Shown one piece after another: positions 1 to 8,576 of a stretch of 44,692 nucleotides of DNA (position 1 is its first letter; every line of letters begins with the position of its first letter). The translations under genes and the position numbers were made by a program. Origin of the DNA: an uncultured Methanobrevibacter sp. (lineage in GTDB: Archaea > Methanobacteriota > Methanobacteria > Methanobacteriales > Methanobacteriaceae). The stretch lies in contig ONQL01000029.1 of assembly GCA_900319985.1 (NCBI GenBank), forward strand, positions 1 through 44,692, read 5' to 3'. Under the pieces are notes generated by a model that did no database searches, had not been told where the DNA came from, and saw only the letters and a list, made by a program, of their open reading frames with translations.

Positions 1-381
1 AGCCATATGGTATACAAATTTTATTTTATAAAAGATATAATATAAAGATTACCTATGAAATATTTTAGAAAAGTTTATAAAGTATAATAAAAGATTTTTG
101 ATTTAAGAAAAATAGCCTCAAAAGTAATACTTTTTATTTTTGATTAAAATTGTTTTTATAAAAAAATAAATTATATAAAATAATTAAAATAAAATTAATT
201 ACAAATACATTTAATTTTTTAAAAATTAAATTATAATAATTCGAATTTTAAACAATAAAAGAAAATAATGAATTATTACTTTCAACCTTAATAGTAATAA
301 ATAATACTAAAAGTAATACAAAAAATATCCCAATAAAATCATAAATTATTTTATATAAAATAAAAATAAAAACTAAATAAT
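1..381. other. AT-rich intergenic region upstream of mmp10
   Basis: No credible ORF or RNA gene is visible in these 381 bases. The stretch is very AT-rich. It holds one copy, on the minus strand, of a 13-mer (AAAAAGTATTACT; positions 123-135) that recurs twice near 35 kb, plus looser relatives around 265-320. A TATA element at 349-360 belongs to mmp10. The left edge of the window gives no hint of the neighbouring gene. Confidence 0.6.
349..360 (+). promoter_or_regulatory. TATA box of mmp10, probable leaderless transcript
   Basis: TTTTATATAAAA is a near-consensus archaeal box A. Its centre lies about 28 bases before the mmp10 ATG and no Shine-Dalgarno precedes that ATG. Transcription would therefore begin at or next to the start codon, which suggests a leaderless mRNA. 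Confidence 0.55.
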
Positions 382-1632
382 ATGCAACTTGTAGCGGATG
401 TTGGAGGTATACCTGGAAGGGATTGTAACGGTTTTTGCAAATACTGTTACTTCAGAAAGGTGAAAGAAGTTAAAAGTTTTGGCTGTGCACATTGTCTACC
501 AAATAAGATAGGATGTGAAAGATGCAGTAAAGGAGTTTCTGAAACACAAGGAGATTTTAAATCACCATTTGAAGTGATGAATGAAGTTCAAACTGCAATG
601 ATGATGGCAATGGGACATCAAGGTGAAATTAGTGCATATATAAGTGGTGGAGGAGACATAAGCTGTTATCCCCACCTAGAAAATCTAACTGCAAATTTAA
701 ACCAGTTTTCAATTTCATCAGTTTTAGGATATACCTGTGGAAAAGGCATAAGCGACTCAGACATGGCTACAAGATTAATCGATAACGGAGTTAAAGAAGT
801 TTCATTTACTATTTTTTCATCTGATCCAAAACTTCGAAAAGAGTGGGTTAAAGACCCGAATCCTACCGAAGCCCTGAAAGCATGCCAAATATTTTGTGAA
901 AACATTAATTTAACCGGTGCTGCAGTAATTATTCCTGGTGTCAATGACGGCGATGTTTTAAGAGAAACCTGCAACTCATTAGAGAAATGGGGTGCAAAAG
1001 GAATGCTTTTAATGAGATTTGCAAATACATTCAACGAAGGATTAATATTAGGTAACGAACCAATCATAAAAGGCCTTGAATCACAGCCTGTTGAAGAATT
1101 CGGCGAACTTGTTAAACAGATTAATTCCGAATATAAATTCAGAGTTAGCGGAACACCAATATGTGATCCTGAAACTGGAGGCCCATTCGCAATAGCTAAA
1201 GATGAAAATGAAGTATTCCTGCAGTTTATCAAACCGATTACAGGTGAAGCAACAATCATTACCTCAAAAATTGCAGAACCTTACCTTAGCAAAATATTTT
1301 CAAAATTAGAAACAGGAGAAAACATCAATGTTGTTGCATGTGAAAAAGAAATAGCATGCCTGATTACAAAAGAAGATTTGGAAAATCTTGATTTGAGTGA
1401 AATAAAAGATACTGCAATAATACCTGGACGATCATTCGTTCACCAACTTGATGCTGAAAGAATTTTAAGTGCGGACGGAGTCGAAAGACTAATCGGCCGT
1501 GGTCCGGATACCTTAAGTGTGGATGGGGAATTAAGCATCGATATGACTGATGAAAACGTAATAGAAAGAGAACTGGAACAGTTTAATGATTTGGTTGATG
1601 CAATAAACTTCTTCGGAATGAGAAGAATTTAA
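382..1632 (+). CDS. mmp10: Methanogenesis marker protein 10, radical SAM McrA arginine methyltransferase
   Basis: A 416-aa radical SAM protein. Residues 1-24 carry the CX3CX2C cluster motif (Cys15, Cys19, Cys22), followed by four further cysteines (35, 38, 45, 48) that fit the second metal site of the family. The opening MQLVADVGGIPG with CNGFCKYCYF is characteristic of Mmp10. Known members are cobalamin-dependent radical SAM enzymes that C-methylate an arginine of methyl-coenzyme M reductase subunit McrA in the cytoplasm. The C-terminal half, after about residue 290, is the extra domain normal for this family. Length is typical. No Shine-Dalgarno is present and a TATA box sits about 28 bp upstream, so the transcript is probably leaderless. 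It converges on mmp7, another gene of the MCR maturation group, which supports the role. Confidence 0.93.
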   Translation: MQLVADVGGIPGRDCNGFCKYCYFRKVKEVKSFGCAHCLPNKIGCERCSKGVSETQGDFKSPFEVMNEVQTAMMMAMGHQGEISAYISGGGDISCYPHLENLTANLNQFSISSVLGYTCGKGISDSDMATRLIDNGVKEVSFTIFSSDPKLRKEWVKDPNPTEALKACQIFCENINLTGAAVIIPGVNDGDVLRETCNSLEKWGAKGMLLMRFANTFNEGLILGNEPIIKGLESQPVEEFGELVKQINSEYKFRVSGTPICDPETGGPFAIAKDENEVFLQFIKPITGEATIITSKIAEPYLSKIFSKLETGENINVVACEKEIACLITKEDLENLDLSEIKDTAIIPGRSFVHQLDAERILSADGVERLIGRGPDTLSVDGELSIDMTDENVIERELEQFNDLVDAINFFGMRRI

Positions 1633-1638
1633 AAAAAA

Positions 1639-1673
1639 GAGAGTTAGTTTGAATCCTCAACAAGAGAACTCTC
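1639..1673. terminator. Hairpin between convergent mmp10 and mmp7
   Basis: GAGAGTT (1639-1645) pairs with AACTCTC (1667-1673) across a 21-base loop. It lies just past the mmp10 stop, and its arms overlap the last codons of mmp7. An A-run precedes it and a T-rich stretch follows. It may end both convergent transcripts; the long loop makes this uncertain. Confidence 0.4.
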
Positions 1674-2567
1674 ACTATTTATTTTTACTAAAATATAATC
1701 ATACATGAATGACTTTTTAATTTCAGCAATTTCTGATAATTTTTTACCGTCAATAACAACATTGGCAATCAAATCGGCATATTTGTCATAATTTAATTTT
1801 ACACGAACACCATCCAACTGTGAAGTTACAGGTGTTGGAGAAATTACATCCTTAATTTCATCAACTTGATTTTCAATTGCATTTTTTACAACAATGGCAG
1901 GTACCAATGGTGCATCGAGAGTCATTTCACGTTTTTTATCACCCAATACCTGTTCGATTGTTTCAACCAATTTATCGAGTGCACGCACATCAGGTCCTCT
2001 TCTAAGCCTTCTTGGAATTCTTCCAAGACCCCCAACATATGCATCTGCACCAGGAAGTTCTTCAACAGGAATATCCGGAGCCCCTGTTACAACTACAGGA
2101 ATGTCAATATCATCATATAAGAAAGATTTTTCTTTAATACAATTTTCGAAACTGCCCAATACAAAGACTGCGACGTCATGTTCTTCAATTAGGCTTTTTT
2201 CATTTTCAGTAATACCTGAAGTTCCTTTTCCATCTCCTCTTGCAAGACCTATCATATTATCCTTTGCACCGAATTCCCTTAAATATTCAGAGATATCACA
2301 GGCAGCATGAGGCAAATGATGTCTAGCTAAAGTCGGAGAAATAATTGCTATTTCAGAACCAGCCATTGGAGCAACAGCCAATTTAGCTAACAATTCATGG
2401 GATTTTTCTTCAATTTTATTAACATCTTCTATTGGAACAGCTAAATTTAAAACCAGCTCCATCTGTTGAATACTTTCTTGAAGAATAAATCCTCCCAAAT
2501 CTTCAATTAATTCTTTAATTTCTTCACTTTTGTGAACTCCACCGGTAAATGTCAATGATTCATACAT
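1644..2567 (-). CDS. mmp7: Methanogenesis marker protein 7
   Basis: A 307-aa soluble protein matching methanogenesis marker 7: the N-terminus MYESLTFTGGVHKSEEI, the AGSEIAIISPTLARHHLPHAACD segment read in two parts, and GGLGRIPRRLRRGPDVRALDKL. There is no signal peptide or membrane segment. Mmp7 is restricted to methanogens and has been found in the multi-protein complex (component A3a) that reductively activates methyl-coenzyme M reductase; its chemistry is not established. It faces mmp10 and is followed upstream on the same strand, 63 bp away, by an unrecognised gene that may share its transcript. I am confident of the family and less so of the exact role. Confidence 0.85.
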   Translation of the reverse strand: MYESLTFTGGVHKSEEIKELIEDLGGFILQESIQQMELVLNLAVPIEDVNKIEEKSHELLAKLAVAPMAGSEIAIISPTLARHHLPHAACDISEYLREFGAKDNMIGLARGDGKGTSGITENEKSLIEEHDVAVFVLGSFENCIKEKSFLYDDIDIPVVVTGAPDIPVEELPGADAYVGGLGRIPRRLRRGPDVRALDKLVETIEQVLGDKKREMTLDAPLVPAIVVKNAIENQVDEIKDVISPTPVTSQLDGVRVKLNYDKYADLIANVVIDGKKLSEIAEIKKSFMYDYILVKINSESSLVEDSN

Positions 2568-2630
2568 TTTAACAACTCTCTAAAAAATGCAATTTATATT
2601 ATAATATATTAATAGGTTTTTATTTTCTAA

Positions 2631-3149
2631 CTATATTAAATTTTCCAAAATGGAATATCTTGCCTCGATTCTTTCAAAGGGATTTTTTGAAACAAATCCA
2701 TGTGATGGAATTTCAACCAAATTATCTGATTCAATTACATTATCTTTGAGATAATCGGGAAAAACAACAAAATCAAAGTCATTGTCAACTATGTTGAATC
2801 CCATATCCAAAACGATATCCCTTAAAAATTCCGAATAAACCTTAATGTTAATATCTCTTTTAAAACGTGAATTCAAATATTTGGAGGAAAGTTCATAATC
2901 TTCAAAAAAGGAATTTATTTCCTCATCAGACAATTCATTCTGAGCAACTTTAGAAACTTTTTTGATACTTTCAAAAACCTGCAAAGGAGTGTTGAGCTTA
3001 ATTGGCAAAGAATCCATTTTGACTTTACTTTCTGAAAGCAAAATAGCCAAATCACCATCTTCCCCATCAGGATATTTATTTACAACATAGTCTGAAATTC
3101 CTGCCAACCTTACAATTTCTTCACACATTGGTGTTGTGACAATTTTCAT
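2631..3149 (-). CDS. Conserved hypothetical protein upstream of mmp7
   Basis: A 172-aa soluble protein that I do not recognise. The N-terminus KIVTTPMCEEIVRLAG followed by a loop and DLAILLSESK looks like an alternating beta-alpha fold. The middle (about 60-115) is predicted helical and charged. A second beta-alpha unit, FNIVDNDFDFVVFPDYL, closes the protein. No metal motif, signal peptide or membrane segment is visible. It is codirectional with mmp7 across 63 bp and divergent from comB across only 39 bp, so its promoter overlaps that of comB. The link with mmp7 suggests, but does not prove, a role in MCR assembly or methanogen cofactor metabolism. Confidence 0.7.
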   Translation of the reverse strand: MKIVTTPMCEEIVRLAGISDYVVNKYPDGEDGDLAILLSESKVKMDSLPIKLNTPLQVFESIKKVSKVAQNELSDEEINSFFEDYELSSKYLNSRFKRDINIKVYSEFLRDIVLDMGFNIVDNDFDFVVFPDYLKDNVIESDNLVEIPSHGFVSKNPFERIEARYSILENLI

Positions 3150-3188
3150 AATAATATTATTATACTAATATAAAATATAAATTATTTC
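3150..3188. promoter_or_regulatory. Overlapping divergent promoters of the 172-aa gene and comB
   Basis: Only 39 bp separate two divergent start codons, and the whole stretch is A/T except for two C. TATA-like elements are present for both directions (TATTATACTA near 3158-3167 for comB, TTTATATT on the other strand near 3168-3176), each about 23-27 bp from its ATG. There is no room for leaders or Shine-Dalgarno sites, so both genes are probably leaderless and compete for the same promoter DNA. Confidence 0.5.
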
Positions 3189-3878
3189 ATGAAAGTAACA
3201 TTGAGTTTTGAAAAAACAAGCAGTGAAGATATATCAATAATGGTGGATGCATTAAGAGCAAGTACAACCATAACACTCGCCCTAAATAATTTTAATAGAA
3301 TAATTCCTTGTTTTACACCAGAAGAAGCATTTAAATTAAAAAATAAATATGATTGCGTTATTGCTGGAGAACGTGGAGGGAAAATGATAGAAGGTTTTGA
3401 CATTGGAAACTCTCCGCAAAATGTGGAAAAATATGAAACCACCAAGGACACACTCATATTAACAACAAGCAATGGAACCAGAATTCTTGAAAATATGAAT
3501 TCCACCGTCCTTGTGGGATGCATGGTGAATGCTGAAGCTGTTGGAAAAAAAAGTACTCAACTGGCTAAAGACCATATTGATGTTGTGATGGCAGGAGTTA
3601 AAGGCAAATTTGCACTTGAGGATTTTTTAGCTTCCGGAGAAATATTATACTGGATTTGCCAATATCTTGATGAATATGAATTAAATGATTATGGTAAAGC
3701 TGCCATATTGGCAAGTAGAGATTATGAAGCTTTAAAAGAAGGATTTCTTAATTGCAGGTCAGGTAAACGTTTAAAAGAACTTAACCATGAACAGGACATT
3801 GAATGTTGCTTTAGTAAAAACATTACACCCAATGTTGCAATCTATGAAAATAATGAATTAAAATTGATTAAAGATTAA
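3189..3878 (+). CDS. comB: 2-phosphosulfolactate phosphatase
   Basis: A 229-aa protein of the ComB family, which hydrolyses 2-phosphosulfolactate to sulfolactate, the second step of coenzyme M synthesis from phosphoenolpyruvate and sulfite. Family signatures are VDALRASTTITLAL near the N-terminus, AGERGGKMIEGFDIGNSP (about 57-74) with its acidic and basic active-site residues, and TTSNGTRIL (about 93-101). Length is typical. There is no Shine-Dalgarno before the ATG, in line with a leaderless transcript from the shared 39-bp promoter. comC, the next enzyme of the pathway, lies 16 kb downstream in the window; comA is not here. Confidence 0.93.
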   Translation: MKVTLSFEKTSSEDISIMVDALRASTTITLALNNFNRIIPCFTPEEAFKLKNKYDCVIAGERGGKMIEGFDIGNSPQNVEKYETTKDTLILTTSNGTRILENMNSTVLVGCMVNAEAVGKKSTQLAKDHIDVVMAGVKGKFALEDFLASGEILYWICQYLDEYELNDYGKAAILASRDYEALKEGFLNCRSGKRLKELNHEQDIECCFSKNITPNVAIYENNELKLIKD

Positions 3879-3944
3879 GTTTATATATCATATTTTCATA
3901 ATATTATTAGATATAAATTAAATTATTAAAGAAGTGTATTATTA

Positions 3945-5117
3945 ATGAAAAGAGAATGCTTAACAATAATCGGTACGGCGCATGTATCTTCAGAAAGTGT
4001 TGATGAAGTAAAAGATGCCATTTATGAACAACATCCCGAAGTTGTGGCAATTGAACTTGACAGGGGAAGATACATCAGAATAAAAAATCAGATGATGGGA
4101 ATTGAAGAAGACGATACAATATCCGTTACTCAGATAATAAAGGAAAATAAAGTTGGACTATTTTTTACTACAACCCTTCTTGGATATTTCCAATCAAAAA
4201 TTGGTGCCGATGTTGATGTAAAACCTGGATCAGAAATGATAGGTGCAATTGAAGCATGCGAAGATTTAGGAATACCAATAGCTTTAATCGATAGGGAAAT
4301 TAATATTACACTTCAAAGAGCTTTAAATAAGATGGGATTTGTTGAAAAAGCCAAATTTCTATTTGGACTAATAACATCCGTCTTTGGCGGTGACGATGAA
4401 GAGGAAGAAATTGACATTGAGGAATTGAAAAATCCCGAAAACCTCGATGATTTAATGGAGATGTTTAAAGATGAAGCTCCAAGCGTATATGAAGTTCTTG
4501 TCCATGAAAGAGATGCATATCTTGCAGGAAAACTACTTCAGATACCTCAAGACCATGTAATTGCAGTTGTTGGAGCCGGACATAAACCAGGAATTGTCAA
4601 ATATTTGGACAATCCGGAAACACTTCCGCCAATTCATGAATTAGAAAGCCTTGAAAAAAAAGGCGGAATTCCATGGCTTAAAATAATTTTAGCTCTTATT
4701 CCGATTTTATTTGTTGTGATATTTTTTCTGGCATACCTTAGCGGGATAAACATAACCGGAAACTTATATGAATTTATAATAATCAGTATGATAATGGGAT
4801 TTATAGGCTCAATACTTTCCGGCTCAAAAATCCAATCTGCAATTGTGGGTGGAGTTGTAGCTCCCCTAACCATTATTCATCCATTGCTTGCAGCCGGTTG
4901 GTTTTCAGGTTTAACCGAAGCTAAATTCAGAAAAGTTCGACAAAGAGATATCCAAAATTTAGCACATGTTAAGAATTTTAAAGATTTATGGAATAATAAT
5001 ATCTTTAGAATACTGCTTGTTGTTGTTGGTACCAATTTAGGAGTCAGCATAGCAACTTTAGTAATTTTACCGTCCCAAGTTTTCATACCATTATTTATGA
5101 AAATATTTGGAGGATAG
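3945..5117 (+). CDS. TraB/PrgY family membrane protein
   Basis: A 390-aa protein with a cytoplasmic TraB/GumN-type N-terminal domain: IIGTAHVSSESVDEV, then VVAIELDRGRYIRI, and VVGAGHKPGI near residue 210, which are the conserved GTxH and GxxH motifs of the family. Residues about 150-175 are an acidic, probably disordered linker. The C-terminal third has about four hydrophobic segments (roughly 240-262, 268-290, 296-320, 350-385). Archaeal members are widespread, but their substrate is unknown; enterococcal relatives shut down pheromone activity and the fold suggests a metal hydrolase. It is codirectional with comB and the downstream zinc protein. Confidence 0.85.
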   Translation: MKRECLTIIGTAHVSSESVDEVKDAIYEQHPEVVAIELDRGRYIRIKNQMMGIEEDDTISVTQIIKENKVGLFFTTTLLGYFQSKIGADVDVKPGSEMIGAIEACEDLGIPIALIDREINITLQRALNKMGFVEKAKFLFGLITSVFGGDDEEEEIDIEELKNPENLDDLMEMFKDEAPSVYEVLVHERDAYLAGKLLQIPQDHVIAVVGAGHKPGIVKYLDNPETLPPIHELESLEKKGGIPWLKIILALIPILFVVIFFLAYLSGINITGNLYEFIIISMIMGFIGSILSGSKIQSAIVGGVVAPLTIIHPLLAAGWFSGLTEAKFRKVRQRDIQNLAHVKNFKDLWNNNIFRILLVVVGTNLGVSIATLVILPSQVFIPLFMKIFGG

Positions 5118-5184
5118 TGAAAATTTTATATAATATATTTTAATATATTCATAATTACAATTAATTTTAAATGGAAAAATTATC

Positions 5185-5397
5185 ATGTATCTTATATTTC
5201 GTTGCGACTGCGGTCGTGCATTATATGCAAAAGAAGGAGTGGCTACACGCAAATGTGTATGTGGAAAAACCTTAAAAGTTAAATCAAGACGAATTTTTAA
5301 GAAAGTAGCTACAAGAGAAGATGCATCCCTGGCAGTTCAAGAAATGCAAGATAAAATATATGGTAACACTGACTTTCAACTAGCCAGTGACTTGTAA
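5185..5397 (+). CDS. DUF1922 zinc-ribbon protein
   Basis: A 70-aa protein with two CXC pairs (Cys7, Cys9 and Cys24, Cys26) that would bind one zinc in a rubredoxin-like knuckle fold, followed by a basic strand and a short helix. It matches DUF1922, whose Methanothermobacter member MTH1184 has a solved structure but, as far as I know, no assigned function. It sits between the TraB gene (67 bp upstream) and the CNNM transporter gene (23 bp downstream), the same order as I recall in Methanothermobacter. Confidence 0.85.
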   Translation: MYLIFRCDCGRALYAKEGVATRKCVCGKTLKVKSRRIFKKVATREDASLAVQEMQDKIYGNTDFQLASDL

Positions 5398-5420
5398 CTA
5401 GTTTTAATGGTCTGTTAAAA

Positions 5421-6743
5421 ATGATTGGAACGATACTCGAGATAATTATAATATTAATTTTAATAATACTTACAGGATATTTATCAATGGCTGAATTAGC
5501 CGTTGTTTCTGTTAGAAAAGCGAAAATGCAAAAATACCTAGAAGAAGGTAACAAAAACGCTGAAATTGTCATGGAGTTATTAGAAGATCCAAATGAATTT
5601 TTATCAACCGTTCAAATAGGAATATCACTTATTGGTGTTTTAACTGGTGCATTCGGTGGAGTTACATTAGCAGAACCTCTAGCCAGAATGATTTCTTTTG
5701 TACCTTACAGTGAACCGATAAGTGTAGCCATTGTAGTTATAATCACCACATATCTCACATTGGTCGTGGGAGAAATCGTTCCTAAAGTTATTGCATTAAA
5801 TGACCCTGAAAGAGTATCTCTAAAAGTTGCAAAAAGCATGGTCATTCTTTCAAAAGTTTCAAAACCGGTAAGCTTCGTTCTTGCAAAATCAAGCAGCTTC
5901 CTTTTATGGTTAATGAGAATCGAAAATAAAAATAAAGATATCGTTACCGAAGAAGAAATCGAATTAATGATTAAAGAAGGAAGAGAAGACGGAACAATTG
6001 AACAGGAAGAAGAGGACATAATCAAAAGGGTTTTTAAGCTTGATGACCAAAAAGTTGAAAGTATAATGACACCCCGTAATGAAATCATATGGATTGACCT
6101 TGAGGATGAACGCGATATCAACAAAGTGAAAATTATTGAAAGTAAAAGGTCAATTTTCCCAATTGCAAGTGGAGAGCTGGACGATTTCATCGGAGTTGTT
6201 CAAGCAAAAGACATTCTTTCAGCGATGTTCGGTGAAGAAAAATTTGATGTTCAAAAAATTGTTAAAGAGCCATTAGTAGTTTCCGAACATTTAGAGACCC
6301 TGGAATTATTAAAAGAATTCAAAGAAAATCAGGGATATGTACATATGTCACTTGTTGTTGATGAATTCGGAAGTGTGGAAGGTTTAATTACATTAAACGA
6401 TTTACTTGAAGGTATTGTAGGAGACATTCCAGGTATTGATGAAAATGACGAACCACAAGCCGTAGAAAGAGAAGATGGAACCTGGTTAATTGACGGCAGA
6501 TACCCAATAGACAGATTTAAAGAAATATTTGAATTTACTGATTCCCTGCCTGATGAAGAAGAAGACGGATATACAACCTTGGCAGGATTTATATTGAGTT
6601 TAAGCGGTACAATACCAAAGGAAAAAGACAAATACGAATGCGGAAGATTCATATTTGAAATTATAGATATTGACGGTCACCAAATTGATAAAATTCTTGT
6701 AACCGATTTAGGGCCTCAAGAATCAAATGAAGAAGAGGAATAA
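5421..6743 (+). CDS. CNNM/CorC-type transporter with CBS domains (HlyC/CorC family)
   Basis: A 440-aa integral membrane protein with the three-part family architecture. Residues 1-160 are a DUF21/CNNM membrane domain with about four hydrophobic segments. Residues 195-330 are a pair of CBS domains (VESIMTPRNEI; then a second with HMSLVVDEFGSVEGLITLNDLLEGIVGDI). Residues 345-430 are the CorC_HlyC accessory domain (DGTWLIDGRYPIDRF, then YTTLAGFILSLSGTIP). The family exports Mg2+ or Co2+ or is linked to Na+/Mg2+ exchange, with CBS domains sensing Mg-ATP. The stop lies 2 bp before the ATG of the exchanger gene, and that gene's Shine-Dalgarno is inside this gene's last codons, so the two are co-translated. 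Confidence 0.92.
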   Translation: MIGTILEIIIILILIILTGYLSMAELAVVSVRKAKMQKYLEEGNKNAEIVMELLEDPNEFLSTVQIGISLIGVLTGAFGGVTLAEPLARMISFVPYSEPISVAIVVIITTYLTLVVGEIVPKVIALNDPERVSLKVAKSMVILSKVSKPVSFVLAKSSSFLLWLMRIENKNKDIVTEEEIELMIKEGREDGTIEQEEEDIIKRVFKLDDQKVESIMTPRNEIIWIDLEDERDINKVKIIESKRSIFPIASGELDDFIGVVQAKDILSAMFGEEKFDVQKIVKEPLVVSEHLETLELLKEFKENQGYVHMSLVVDEFGSVEGLITLNDLLEGIVGDIPGIDENDEPQAVEREDGTWLIDGRYPIDRFKEIFEFTDSLPDEEEDGYTTLAGFILSLSGTIPKEKDKYECGRFIFEIIDIDGHQIDKILVTDLGPQESNEEEE

Positions 6744-6745
6744 AA

Positions 6746-7690
6746 ATGGATGCTTCAATAATAATACAATTTATTCTATTAATAGTTGGATTTGTATTTT
6801 TAATTAAAGGTTCAGACTTTTTTGTTGATGGTGCAAGCAGTGTTGCATCACTTCTAAAAATTCCAACAATAATTGTTGGACTCACCATAGTTGCATTTGG
6901 AACCAGCGCTCCTGAAGCAGCAGTTTCAATTACTTCATCATTAGCTGGAAGTAATGCAATGGCTGTAAGTAACGTTATCGGAAGTAATTTATTTAATATT
7001 TTGATGGTTATAGGTATTTGTGCATTATTAGGCGATTTACTAATGGAAAAAAGTGTTTTGAATAAAGACTTACCATTCCTTGTTGGGATAACCTTGTTAC
7101 TCGCAATATTCATAATCCTAGGTTGGAATATTGCCAATGTAGAAGGAATAATTTTACTTTTAATATTAATAGCATACATATACTATCTTGTTAAAAATGC
7201 TAGAAAATCCAAAGATGCTAATGTAGTTGAAAAAGCAAAGTTAACCCCGCTTAAAAGTGCAATATTCATTATTGTGGGACTTGCAGGTATCGTAGTTGGT
7301 GGGGATTTAGTTGTAAACAGTGCATCAAATATAGCAATAGCACTTGGAATGAGTGAAACATTAGTCGGTTTGACAATCGTTGCTATTGGTACATCTTTAC
7401 CAGAACTTGTAACTTCACTTACTGCTTTAAAGAAAGGAGAAAATCAGTTGGTTATAGGTAATGTGATTGGATCAAACATATTCAACATATTATTCGTACT
7501 TGGTGCAAGTAGCGCAATAAGTCAAATACCTATCGACCAAAGCATGTTAACAGATGTGCTAATTATGGTCGGAGTTACCATATTATGTTTCATATTTGGT
7601 AAAACTCAAGAGAAATACGATAAGAAAGAAGGAATTATATTGGTTTCAATATTTGTTATCTATATGGCCTTCGCAATTCTCAGAAATTAA
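6746..7690 (+). CDS. Calcium/sodium antiporter (CaCA family)
   Basis: A 314-aa membrane protein with about ten hydrophobic segments and the internal duplication typical of cation/Ca2+ exchangers. Repeat 1 has VAFGTSAPEAAVSITSSLAG with VSNVIGSNLFNIL after it. Repeat 2 has VAIGTSLPELVTSLTAL with VIGNVIGSNIFNIL. These GTSxPE and GNxxGSNxFN motifs hold the ion-binding acidic residues. Family members exchange cytoplasmic Ca2+ for Na+ or H+. GAGGA four bases upstream sets the start. The last 45 bp overlap the 3' end of the convergent thiolase gene. Confidence 0.92.
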   Translation: MDASIIIQFILLIVGFVFLIKGSDFFVDGASSVASLLKIPTIIVGLTIVAFGTSAPEAAVSITSSLAGSNAMAVSNVIGSNLFNILMVIGICALLGDLLMEKSVLNKDLPFLVGITLLLAIFIILGWNIANVEGIILLLILIAYIYYLVKNARKSKDANVVEKAKLTPLKSAIFIIVGLAGIVVGGDLVVNSASNIAIALGMSETLVGLTIVAIGTSLPELVTSLTALKKGENQLVIGNVIGSNIFNILFVLGASSAISQIPIDQSMLTDVLIMVGVTILCFIFGKTQEKYDKKEGIILVSIFVIYMAFAILRN

Positions 7691-8524
7691 TTTTTTCAAT
7701 TCACAAGCCTTACAGATATTTGATGAAGTTGGTTCACCGCAAACTTCACATTCATTAAGGTTTGTGGAAATATCATTTTCAAAGGTCAATATCTTTTGAA
7801 AAGATTCCATAACATTATTTTTAATTCCAGGATATTTATCTTCATTTACATTTAAAAATTCTTTAATTTTAGCTCTTAAAGACAAATGAGAATAAGGACA
7901 TTCATCCAGGTGAATATCAATATCATTTAAAACCGCCCACATTCCTACTTCTTTTTCAGGAGTATTCCACAAAGGCTTAATCCTTGGAACCAATTTCGGA
8001 TGAATCACATCCAGTTCGGGACCAAATTTAGAAAACTTTATTGTATCCCCTCGAGCGAAACTCATTAAAAAGGATTGAATTTCATCATCTAAATTATGCC
8101 CAGTGGCAATTTTACAGGCCCCCAATTCATAAGCGGTTTTATTTAGGATGTTTCTTCTGAACACCCCACACGGAATGCAAGCACTTTTAAAGTCCTGATA
8201 GATATCGTCTAAAGCAAAACCTTCATCATCCTTAAATGATTTTTGAACAAGTTCAATATCCAAATCCTCTGCATTTTTAATAGCAGAATCAATTCCATGT
8301 TGTCTGTAACCTTCAATACCCTCATCAACACTAATTGCCACTAAATCAAAATCTAAAAACTTTTGATAATTTTTAAGAGCATGTAAAGTCAAAACACTGT
8401 CCTTTCCACCAGATAAAGCAACAGCAATTAACTCATTTTTTTTAATTAGGGAATAATCATCAATTAATTTATTTATTCTTGTAAAAATCTTTTCATTGAA
8501 TTCTTCTTTGTTTAATTTAACCAT
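7646..8524 (-). CDS. tRNA 2-thiolation ATP pyrophosphatase, TIGR00269/NcsA-like, without N-terminal zinc finger
   Basis: A 292-aa PP-loop enzyme. ALSGGKDS (36-43) binds ATP, Cys116 and Cys119 (ACIPCG) together with Cys209 (ECPYSH) match the [4Fe-4S] or catalytic cysteines of the TtuA/NcsA group, and TGHNLDDEIQ (141-150) is conserved. A C-terminal zinc ribbon is intact (Cys259, Cys262, Cys271, Cys274). Family members usually open with another CXXC ribbon; here the protein begins directly at the helix before the PP-loop, and an in-frame stop 15 bp upstream rules out an extension. The likely role is sulfur transfer to tRNA uridine. It overlaps the exchanger gene by 45 bp tail to tail. Confidence 0.85.
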   Translation of the reverse strand: MVKLNKEEFNEKIFTRINKLIDDYSLIKKNELIAVALSGGKDSVLTLHALKNYQKFLDFDLVAISVDEGIEGYRQHGIDSAIKNAEDLDIELVQKSFKDDEGFALDDIYQDFKSACIPCGVFRRNILNKTAYELGACKIATGHNLDDEIQSFLMSFARGDTIKFSKFGPELDVIHPKLVPRIKPLWNTPEKEVGMWAVLNDIDIHLDECPYSHLSLRAKIKEFLNVNEDKYPGIKNNVMESFQKILTFENDISTNLNECEVCGEPTSSNICKACELKKLISENCEGHIDNKY

Positions 8525-8576
8525 TACTAAATTAATTTATACAAAGATAAATAAATAATTTTACCAGGTGAAAAAA

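Noticed and set aside
8568..8576. Upstream GTG start for the thiamine-binding protein
   Set aside because: The GTG is part of AGGTGA, the Shine-Dalgarno of the ATG at 8577.
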